From an uncultured Gemmatimonadota bacterium (GTDB lineage: Bacteria > Gemmatimonadota > Gemmatimonadetes > Longimicrobiales > Gaopeijiaceae), in the NCBI GenBank assembly GCA_938030915.1, contig CALHIO010000215.1:1-5369 (forward strand): DNA of 5,369 bases, written 5' to 3'. The notes beneath the pieces were generated by a model. It was not told where the DNA came from, made no database searches, and worked only from the letters and a program-made list of their open reading frames with translations. Positions 1 through 5,281 of the stretch are shown here, piece after piece; the stretch's first letter is position 1; every line of letters begins with the position of its first letter. A program made the translations under genes and the position numbers.

Positions 1-1
1 A

Positions 2-760
2 AAGCCGGTCGTTGCGATTTATTCGACGTTCTTGCAGCGGGCCTACGACAACATCGTGCATGACGTCGCGCTTCAGGGCCTGCCCGTCGTGTTCGGGATG
101 GATCGCGCAGGCATCGCGGGAGAAGATGGCCCCACCCACCATGGTGTGCTCGACATCCCGTACATGCTGTCGATCCCCGGAATGACGGTAACCGCCCCGA
201 AAGACGGCGCCGAGATGCTCGCATTGCTGCGTCTGGGCACGGAGCAGTCCGAGGGCCCGTGGAGTGTGCGGTGGCCTCGGGCCGGGGTGCCGGAAGATGT
301 GCCTCATCTCAGCGAGATCCCGGCCATCGAGCCGCATTCCTGGGAGGTCCTTCGCAACGGAGGAGACGTAGTCCTGCTGGCGACCGGGACGATGGTCCTG
401 CGCGCCCTCGACGCTGCGAACGAACTCGAGGGTAGCGGGATCCGCGCGACCGTGGTGAACTGTCGTTTCCTCAAGCCGTACGACCGGAACACCTTCGAGG
501 AAATGGTGCGGTCCCACCCGCTCGTCGTGACACTCGAGGAGGGCCAGATCACCAACGGCTTTGGCGCGTTCATGGCTCGAGAAATCGTAGAGATGGACCT
601 CGGCAATCAGCCTCGAGTGGCGACGCTCGGCATCCCGGACGACTACATCGAGCATGGCGGTCGCGACGCTTTGCTCGAGGAGCTCGACCTTCACCCCGCA
701 GGTATCGCTCGGCGCGTAGAGGCACTGGCGCGTCGAGGTGCCGAGTTGGAAACGGCGTGA
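2..760 (+). CDS. dxs: 1-deoxy-D-xylulose-5-phosphate synthase, C-terminal 252 residues (5' end outside window)
   Basis: DXS is a cytoplasmic thiamine-diphosphate enzyme that condenses pyruvate and glyceraldehyde 3-phosphate into DXP, the first step of the MEP isoprenoid pathway and also a precursor for thiamine and pyridoxal. The reading frame is open from base 2, so the gene is cut by the window edge; the TTG at 32 is an internal Leu codon, not a start. The fragment opens with the DXS signature KPVVAIYSTFLQRAYD and continues with MDRAGIAGEDGPTHHG at fragment residues about 33-48. The Arg of DRAGI, the Asp and His of DGPTHHG and the Arg of VRWPRAG match residues known in DXS to line the substrate pocket. 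These belong to the transketolase pyrimidine-binding domain; the rest, from about residue 120, is the transketolase C-terminal domain (FLKPYD, TLEEGQITNGFG, GIPDDYIEHG). The N-terminal ThDP-binding part and the catalytic Glu lie upstream. It ends in TGA at 758-760, coupled to nadK. Confidence 0.97.
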   Translation, partial: KPVVAIYSTFLQRAYDNIVHDVALQGLPVVFGMDRAGIAGEDGPTHHGVLDIPYMLSIPGMTVTAPKDGAEMLALLRLGTEQSEGPWSVRWPRAGVPEDVPHLSEIPAIEPHSWEVLRNGGDVVLLATGTMVLRALDAANELEGSGIRATVVNCRFLKPYDRNTFEEMVRSHPLVVTLEEGQITNGFGAFMAREIVEMDLGNQPRVATLGIPDDYIEHGGRDALLEELDLHPAGIARRVEALARRGAELETA

Positions 761-1664
761 CGTGACCGGCCGTCCCCTCCTCGAGGGCCCCTTCCGGCGG
801 TTTGGGGTCGTCTATCGTGAGCACACGGCGGAGGTTCTGGACATTATCGAGCGCCTTCGAACGTGGTGCGACGCGAGGGAGATTGAGGTCGTTCTGGAGG
901 AAGACGCGGGACGGGATCCGGATCGACAGATCGACGTCGTAGCCGATCCGGTGGACCTCGTCGTCGCGCTCGGGGGTGACGGCACGTTCCTCCGGGCAAG
1001 CAGGCTCGTGGTCGGTACGGCGATTCCGGTACTCGGGGTGAACCTGGGCCGTCTCGGCTTCCTCACGGCGATTCCGGAAAGCGCACTCGAGGACGGGTTG
1101 GCTGAGGTCGTGGCGGGCCGCGCGGTGATCGAGCACCGTTTTCGCCTCCGGGCCGTCATCCAGTCGGAAGGCGGCGGACACTCGGACGACTTCTTCGCGC
1201 TGAACGATATCGTCGTCCACACGACCGGTGCGGCCCGTGTGACGCCGTTGACCGTGGGGGTCGGCAGCCTCGGTGATCTGGAGGAGGTGGGATCGTTCGG
1301 AGCCGACGGAGTCATCGTCGCGACGCCCACGGGATCGACGGCGTACTCGATGTCAGCCGGCGGGCCGATCATCGTGCCCGATGTCGAGGCGATCGTGGTG
1401 ACGCCCATCTGCCCGCACTCCCTGGCGGTGCGTCCTCTCGTGCTGCCGGCCACCGAGACCATCAGTGTCGGCTCTCTCGATGCGGCGGGAGAGCATCAGG
1501 TGACCGTCGACGGGCAGGTGGTGCACCACCTCGGCCCGGGTGATCGGGTCCTGATCCAACGGGAGTCCGACCCGCTGACGCTCGTGCGCCTGCCCGGCCA
1601 GACTTTCTTCAACACCCTTCGGCGCAAACTCAACTGGGCCATCCGCTCGCCGGAACGGGCCTGA
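738..1664 (+). CDS. nadK: NAD kinase (ATP/polyphosphate-dependent NAD+ phosphorylation)
   Basis: NAD kinase makes NADP+ from NAD+ and so supplies NADPH, which the MEP pathway enzyme following the upstream-encoded DXS consumes. The family motifs appear in order: GGDGTFLR at residues 79-86 (nucleotide-binding GGDG with its essential Asp), GVNLGRLGFLT at 100-110, NDIVVH at 156-161, the glycine-rich block GVIVATPTGSTAYSMSAGGP at 191-210, PHSLAVRPLVLP at 226-237 and VDGQ at 257-260. The C-terminal FFNTLRRKLNW is also usual. At 308 residues it matches the bacterial family length. The start is uncertain. GTG at 738 lies inside dxs (23-bp overlap), while an in-frame GTG at 762 begins 1 nt after the dxs stop and gives 300 residues. 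Neither has a strong Shine-Dalgarno; a weak GGA at 748-750 would serve the second. The conserved core begins at FGVVYRE (residue 22), so both starts keep it whole. Either arrangement implies translational coupling to dxs. Confidence 0.97.
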   Translation: MPSWKRRDVTGRPLLEGPFRRFGVVYREHTAEVLDIIERLRTWCDAREIEVVLEEDAGRDPDRQIDVVADPVDLVVALGGDGTFLRASRLVVGTAIPVLGVNLGRLGFLTAIPESALEDGLAEVVAGRAVIEHRFRLRAVIQSEGGGHSDDFFALNDIVVHTTGAARVTPLTVGVGSLGDLEEVGSFGADGVIVATPTGSTAYSMSAGGPIIVPDVEAIVVTPICPHSLAVRPLVLPATETISVGSLDAAGEHQVTVDGQVVHHLGPGDRVLIQRESDPLTLVRLPGQTFFNTLRRKLNWAIRSPERA

Positions 1665-1671
1665 CGAGGCA

Positions 1672-1701
1672 TTGAGGGGTCCCGGTACGGGGCTCTACCT
1701 T
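1672..1701 (+). promoter_or_regulatory. Candidate promoter of recN giving a leaderless or near-leaderless mRNA
   Basis: In the 44-bp gap between nadK and recN, TTGAGG (1672-1677) and TACCTT (1696-1701) are separated by 18 bp, resembling a sigma-70 -35/-10 pair. The -10-like hexamer ends 7 nt before the recN ATG, so transcription would begin at or next to the start codon. No Shine-Dalgarno precedes that ATG. The tRNA promoter at 5075-5103 has a very similar -10, TAGCTT, which supports a shared element. The match is visual only, and read-through from dxs-nadK is equally possible. Confidence 0.4.
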
Positions 1702-1708
1702 CCGCGCC

Positions 1709-3397
1709 ATGCTCGTCGAACTCCGCATCCGTGATTACGCCGTCGTCGACGACCTGACGCTTTCGCTCGGGTCGGGACTCAACGCGCTCACCGGTGAGAC
1801 CGGTGCCGGAAAATCGATCATTGTGGGGGCGCTGTCCTTACTGCTCGGCGAACGGGCGTCATCCGACGTCGTGCGCGCGGGTGCGGAGCGGGCGTCGGTG
1901 GAGGCAGTCTTCGATCTCGAAGGGCTGCCCACGCTCCGGGAGCGGGTCGAAGAGCTGGGGTTCCGTCTCGACGACGGGCTCCTGATCCTGCGACGGGAGG
2001 TTGCCGCGGCAGGGCGTAATCGCGCGTGGGTCGGAGGATCGCCGGCTACGGCGGGGGTCGTCGGCGAGCTGGGCTCGGCTCTCGTCGATCTGCATGGTCA
2101 GCACGAACACCAGACGCTGCTGCGTCCGCGTGATCAGCGGTCGATTCTCGACGCCTACGGCGGCTCACTGGAGCTGGCCCGCGACGTGACCCGCCGATAC
2201 GGCCATCTCCAGACGCTGCGAGACGATTTGGAGACCCGCGAGGAGCGACGTCGTGAAGTAGAGAGCCGTGCCGACTTCCTGCGCTTCCAGCTCAACGAGA
2301 TCGACGAGGCATCGCTCGAGCCCGGCGAGGACGAGATGCTGGAGTCGGAGGCGGGTCGTCACGAGCACGCGGAAGAACTCGCGCACGGCGCCGAGACGCT
2401 TCATCACCTTCTCTACGAAGGAGAAGACTCGGTCAGCGATCGACTCACGGAAGCACGCCGTGTGCTGGTGCGCCTCGCGGACTTCGATCCGTCCCTGCGA
2501 GCCGAGCTGTCCCGACTCGACGAGGCGTTCCACCTGGCATCCGATGCCGGGCGCGCATTAGGCGATTATGCGAGCGCGGTCGACTTCGACGCATCGCGTC
2601 TCGACGCGGTTCGTACCCGCCTCGACATGATCTTCCGCCTGAAACGGAAGTATGGGCCGGAGCTCGCGGACGTATTGGAGACCGCCCAACGCGTGCGGGC
2701 CGAGCTCGGCGATCATGACGACGCCGACCACGACCTGTCGCGGATTCGGGCGGAGATCCACGCGGCGGAGCGCAGCCTGGCGGAGCAGGCCAGCGCATTG
2801 AGTCGTGCACGCCAGGCGGCGGCCCGCATGCTGGGTGAGACGGTGAGTACCGTCCTTCCCCATCTGGGACTGACCGGCGGCATGTTCGAGGTGCGTCTTA
2901 CCTCCAGCGAGACGATTTCGGCAGCTGGAGCGGAGAGCGTCGAATTTGTCGTCTCGCCCAATACCGGCTTTGCACCGATGCCGCTGGCACGGATCGCGAG
3001 CGGCGGTGAGTTGAGCCGGATCATGCTGGCGCTGAAGTCGATCCTCGCCTCGGTCGACCAGGTTCCCGTGCTCGTCTTCGATGAGATCGACTCCGGGGTG
3101 GGTGGCGTCGTCGCGACCTCGGTGGCGGGCAAGTTATCGGAGGTGGCGGAGCGCCATCAGGTCTTCGTCGTTACCCATCTGCCGCAGGTCGCCTCTCGCG
3201 CGGACGCTCACCTCCTGGTCGAAAAGGGAGGAGACGGGGGGGTCACGAGGACTGTCGTCCGGGCTCTGGTCGAGGAGGCCCGGGTCGAAGAGATCGCCCG
3301 GATGCTGGGGGGTGACCCGGAGTCCGAGGCATCGCGCGAGCACGCGCGGGAACTGCTGGCTAGCGGGTCGGCCCCCAGACGCGGCGAAAGAGCCTGA
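1709..3397 (+). CDS. recN: DNA repair protein RecN (SMC-like ABC ATPase)
   Basis: RecN acts early in recombinational repair of double-strand breaks, tethering DNA ends and working with RecA on the nucleoid. The protein has the split ABC ATPase layout of the SMC family. The N-terminal half-domain carries Walker A GETGAGKS at residues 29-36 and the Q-loop region DLHGQHEHQ at 127-135. A long charged helical region of about 155-375 is predicted to form the coiled-coil arm and includes the RecN-typical RLDMIFRLKRKYG. The C-terminal half-domain has the signature SGGELSR at 431-437, Walker B VLVFDEID at 454-461 followed by SGVGG, and the H-loop VTHLPQVAS with His490. All ATPase motifs are intact, and 562 residues is normal for the family. 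The ATG at 1709 leads straight into the conserved MLVELRIRDYAVVD, so the start is secure despite the absent Shine-Dalgarno. I saw no obvious LexA box, though the operator of this lineage is unknown to me. Its last 11 codons overlap the convergent gene. Confidence 0.97.
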   Translation: MLVELRIRDYAVVDDLTLSLGSGLNALTGETGAGKSIIVGALSLLLGERASSDVVRAGAERASVEAVFDLEGLPTLRERVEELGFRLDDGLLILRREVAAAGRNRAWVGGSPATAGVVGELGSALVDLHGQHEHQTLLRPRDQRSILDAYGGSLELARDVTRRYGHLQTLRDDLETREERRREVESRADFLRFQLNEIDEASLEPGEDEMLESEAGRHEHAEELAHGAETLHHLLYEGEDSVSDRLTEARRVLVRLADFDPSLRAELSRLDEAFHLASDAGRALGDYASAVDFDASRLDAVRTRLDMIFRLKRKYGPELADVLETAQRVRAELGDHDDADHDLSRIRAEIHAAERSLAEQASALSRARQAAARMLGETVSTVLPHLGLTGGMFEVRLTSSETISAAGAESVEFVVSPNTGFAPMPLARIASGGELSRIMLALKSILASVDQVPVLVFDEIDSGVGGVVATSVAGKLSEVAERHQVFVVTHLPQVASRADAHLLVEKGGDGGVTRTVVRALVEEARVEEIARMLGGDPESEASREHARELLASGSAPRRGERA

Positions 3398-4949
3398 TTC
3401 CGGCTTCGACGCGTGTCCATTTGGGTGCGTGTCCCCCACTTCCGTCGATCGCGTGCAGGAAGCGCAGGTGCACCTCCATCGGTCGGGCCGCCTCCCCGCG
3501 CAGCCACGGCTCCACCGTGTCGTACCGCAGGCCTCCTCCCACCTGATGAAGCTTTAGTCCGCTCTCCAGTTCCAGGACCACCGGATCGATGGTCGGGTCG
3601 GATACGGTCAGCTCCACTTCGTCGCGGAACTTGTGTAGAAAGCGGTATTCGCCGTGGAGTGAGACCGTCGAGGAGAGCCGGATGTGCGGCGCGACATCCA
3701 GACCCATCATCACACCCGGTGACCAGCGCACGTCACGCCGGGTCGTGGCGGGTGCCATCACCTCGCCGGGGGCGGCGACGCGCCGTGTCAATGTGGTGGG
3801 GCCTTGCCGCGTGAAAAATGCCGCGGTCGACACACCGAACCACCGCCCGAGACGCAGATCCGCCGCGAGGCCGCCCTCCAGATCCAGCTGCGCGTCTCCC
3901 GTGCCGATATCCAGCAGAACATCGGGATCTTCCTGCGTTCCAGTGGGCAGTCTGACCGTGAACCGAGTCGTGACCCGGTAGCCATAGAAACGTTCGGGCT
4001 GATCCCCGGTTGGGGTGAGATTGTCGACAAGGCGCACGCGTGCGGACGCCGCGACGTCCCCCAGGGCCCACAGACCCTGCCGGGTCTCCAGCGGTGTAGC
4101 CGCCCCGATACCCGTTGCTCCGATCACGGGAAGCAGGGCGAAGCCCTCCGCGGCCAGGGTTTCGTTAGAAAGGACGAGAGGAAGGAAGGTGGACAGGCTG
4201 GCTGACGTCAGCTCGGTGTTCAGAGTCGAGAGCGTCTGGTTGAGCCCATCACCTGCCGCGGTTCCGATGAGAGGGAAGAACGGCGTAGCCGCATAGGCCG
4301 ATGCGATGCCGGTCGCGAACGAGGCCGTCCTTGCCGCGAGATCCAGTGCGTTCGTGCATGCGAGCCCCGGCCCACCCGCGCAGATCGCGTCGGCGTTCGC
4401 CTGAGAGGCGGAACGGGCGGCGCTGGCCGACGTCAGAAAGGACTCGACCGCGGAGGCGTCGCTGATCGTCGGGTTCACCCCGAGATTTCCGTTGACGGGA
4501 TCCGGAGAATGGAGGACGTCGATCACGGTTCGAGTCTGATTCCACGGCACGGTCACCCCCACGGTCAGCCAGTCGAAGACACCGACTTCACCCCCGAATT
4601 CGATCGATGTGACCTCCTGCTGAACGCGGCCAATCGTAGGTCCGAGGGTGGGTGCGTAGTTCGGCAGAGCTGCGAGATCGCGGACCGTGGAGCGGAGGTC
4701 CGGGAGGCCGGGGAAGAGGTCCGCGCCGTTACTCGACGTCAGGTCGTCTCCGAGTTCCTCGATCCTCGGTGATCCGTCCGGTGCGACGCCGAAGCGACGG
4801 TCCCACGAGGTGAAGATCGGGTGCGCCTGAAGCCTGAGCTGGCCGCGGGGAACCATCGTCTGGTCCATCGCCTGACCCTCGGCCGACGGGGCATAGATCC
4901 CGGCGAAGAAGAGGGCCGCGAGGAGCGCGTGCGAGGGGCTCGGGCGCAT
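3360..4949 (-). CDS. Exported protein, probable outer-membrane beta-barrel (transporter-like), function unknown
   Basis: I cannot assign a specific function. The 529-residue product starts with a likely Sec signal peptide: basic start, hydrophobic ALLAALFFAGIYA at residues 8-20, then a plausible cleavage after Ala27 (GQA). Alternating hydrophobic/polar strands with aromatic girdle residues suggest an outer-membrane barrel, for example around 113-136, 296-309, 320-335, 354-380, 408-440, 463-476 and 490-500, ending in VEAGIRLF at 514-521. The segment VRLPTGTQEDPDVLLDIGTG (332-351) resembles loops in the loosely defined phenol-degradation meta-pathway-like outer-membrane transporter family, but that is recollection, not a search. 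Residues about 160-285 form an Ala/Ser-rich, charge-poor insert, probably helical, with the only two cysteines (C190, C198) 8 residues apart and perhaps disulfide-bonded. ATG at 4949 is chosen because the signal peptide follows at once; no clear Shine-Dalgarno or promoter is visible upstream. It converges on recN and overlaps it, with no terminator between them. Confidence 0.85.
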   Translation of the reverse strand: MRPSPSHALLAALFFAGIYAPSAEGQAMDQTMVPRGQLRLQAHPIFTSWDRRFGVAPDGSPRIEELGDDLTSSNGADLFPGLPDLRSTVRDLAALPNYAPTLGPTIGRVQQEVTSIEFGGEVGVFDWLTVGVTVPWNQTRTVIDVLHSPDPVNGNLGVNPTISDASAVESFLTSASAARSASQANADAICAGGPGLACTNALDLAARTASFATGIASAYAATPFFPLIGTAAGDGLNQTLSTLNTELTSASLSTFLPLVLSNETLAAEGFALLPVIGATGIGAATPLETRQGLWALGDVAASARVRLVDNLTPTGDQPERFYGYRVTTRFTVRLPTGTQEDPDVLLDIGTGDAQLDLEGGLAADLRLGRWFGVSTAAFFTRQGPTTLTRRVAAPGEVMAPATTRRDVRWSPGVMMGLDVAPHIRLSSTVSLHGEYRFLHKFRDEVELTVSDPTIDPVVLELESGLKLHQVGGGLRYDTVEPWLRGEAARPMEVHLRFLHAIDGSGGHAPKWTRVEAGIRLFRRVWGPTR

Positions 4950-5054
4950 GGAATGAGGGGTGGAATTCCGGTTGGATCGGGGGATCCGGTGCCGACGTCA
5001 AAATCGCCGTTCGGCCGCACAACATAAGAAGTTACGGGGATTCGAGGAACACGG

Positions 5055-5067
5055 TTCCGGGCCGGAA
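5055..5067. repeat. 13-bp inverted repeat upstream of the tRNA promoter
   Basis: TTCCGGGCCGGAA is a perfect palindrome of two 6-bp arms around a central G. It lies in the 170-bp gap between the divergent barrel-protein gene and tRNA-Gly, 7 bp upstream of the tRNA -35 hexamer. A second short inverted repeat, GGAAC-ACG-GTTCC (5046-5058), overlaps its left side. The position would suit a regulator site acting on either divergent unit, but GC-rich DNA makes such palindromes by chance and no regulator is implied by the neighbours. Nothing else in the gap from 4950 to 5074 stands out. Confidence 0.3.
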
Positions 5068-5074
5068 AAAGCCA

Positions 5075-5103
5075 TTGACCCCCCCATCAGATGTTTCTAG
5101 CTT
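5075..5103 (+). promoter_or_regulatory. Sigma-70-type promoter of the tRNA-Gly/tRNA-Cys unit
   Basis: TTGACC at 5075-5080 (five of six bases of the -35 consensus) is followed after exactly 17 bp by TAGCTT at 5098-5103, which keeps the T, A and final T of the -10 consensus. Transcription would start near 5110, leaving a leader of about 10 nt before the tRNA-Gly at 5120, the short leader expected for a tRNA operon. A perfect 10-bp palindrome, GCTTGCAAGC (5100-5109), overlaps the -10 and start region. No internal promoter is visible before tRNA-Cys, so this one probably serves both genes. Confidence 0.7.
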
Positions 5104-5119
5104 GCAAGCCGCATCACGT

Positions 5120-5192
5120 GCGGGAATAGCTCAGTTGGTAGAGCACAACCTTGCCAAGGTTGGGGTCGCCGGTTCGAGTCCGGTTTCCCGCT
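5120..5192 (+). tRNA. tRNA-Gly (anticodon GCC)
   Basis: The full cloverleaf can be folded by hand. The acceptor stem GCGGGAA (5120-5126) pairs over 7 bp with TTCCCGC (5185-5191), with discriminator T5192. The D-arm GCTC/GAGC encloses AGTTGGTA. The anticodon stem CAACC/GGTTG encloses the loop TTGCCAA, with anticodon GCC at 5153-5155. The T-arm GCCGG/CCGGT has the canonical loop TTCGAGT. The 73-nt gene has no encoded CCA (CTC follows the acceptor stem), so CCA must be added by nucleotidyltransferase. It reads GGC and GGT codons. It is the first gene of a Gly-Cys tRNA pair, a combination also known from the glyW-cysT-leuZ cluster of Escherichia coli. Confidence 0.98.
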
Positions 5193-5201
5193 CTCGTGAT
5201 C

Positions 5202-5232
5202 GGGGGGCGGCAGCGGTAGCTGTCCGCCCCCC
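5202..5232 (+). other. Strong hairpin between tRNA-Gly and tRNA-Cys (processing stem or terminator-like)
   Basis: GGGGGGCGG (5202-5210) pairs perfectly with CCGCCCCCC (5224-5232). After a single bulged T5223 the stem continues with CAGC/GCTG (5211-5214 with 5219-5222), closed by the tetraloop GGTA, for 13 bp in all. The stem starts 9 nt after the tRNA-Gly end and finishes 10 nt before tRNA-Cys. Downstream is TCGCGTTT, a poor U-tract. Because no promoter fits between the hairpin and tRNA-Cys, full termination would silence tRNA-Cys. I therefore prefer a spacer stem that separates the two tRNAs for folding and RNase processing, with partial attenuation as an alternative. Confidence 0.55.
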
Positions 5233-5242
5233 TCGCGTTTCC

Positions 5243-5281
5243 GGCGCCGTGGCCAAGTGGTAAGGCAGAGGACTGCAAATC
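5243..5281 (+). tRNA. tRNA-Cys (anticodon GCA), 5' half only; 3' half missing or displaced
   Basis: The 5' acceptor strand GGCGCCG (5243-5249), the D-arm GCC-AAGTGGTAA-GGC (5252-5266), the 5' anticodon stem GAGGA (5268-5272) and the loop CTGCAAA with anticodon GCA at 5275-5277 are those of a standard bacterial tRNA-Cys. The 3' anticodon stem should read TCCTC. Only TC (5280-5281) is present, followed by AAT. No variable loop, T-arm or CGGCGCC acceptor partner follows before the window ends at 5369. The gene is therefore either interrupted by an intron or insertion of more than 88 nt, truncated, or spoiled by sequence errors at a contig edge. Identity as tRNA-Cys is secure; functionality cannot be judged from the window. 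Confidence 0.85.

Noticed and set aside
812..1462. 216-codon - strand open frame inside nadK (with another at 570-1220)
   Set aside because: The frames are antisense to a gene with complete NAD kinase motifs. Their Arg/Ser/Pro/Thr-rich composition is typical of shadow frames in GC-rich DNA, and they show no recognisable domain.
3398..3420. Possible intrinsic terminator for recN
   Set aside because: No stem followed by a T-run is present after the recN stop, and the bases are coding sequence of the convergent gene.
3081..3557. 158-codon + strand frame running past the end of recN
   Set aside because: It is out of frame with recN's Walker B region, very rich in Arg/Ser/Pro, and then antisense to the barrel gene. 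It has no start context or motif.
3733..4071. Alternative - and + strand frames inside the barrel-protein gene (for example 3804-4205 +, 3413-3814 +)
   Set aside because: The 529-codon frame has a signal peptide and beta-strand pattern across its full length. The others are low-complexity, Arg-rich shadows.
4975..5001. Possible - strand promoter for the barrel gene (TTGACG at 5001-4996)
   Set aside because: No acceptable -10 hexamer lies 16-18 bp downstream. A TATGTT further upstream lacks a -35, so I could not support either.
5075..5263. 62-codon + strand reading frame containing GIAQLVEHNLAKVGVAGSSP
   Set aside because: This is the conceptual translation of the tRNA-Gly gene, a well-known source of spurious protein entries; the RNA cloverleaf explains the sequence.
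5120..5281. tRNA pair as an integration site (att) of a mobile element
   Set aside because: Elements that integrate into tRNA genes normally rebuild the 3' end of the gene. Here the 3' half is simply absent and no integrase or repeat is visible.
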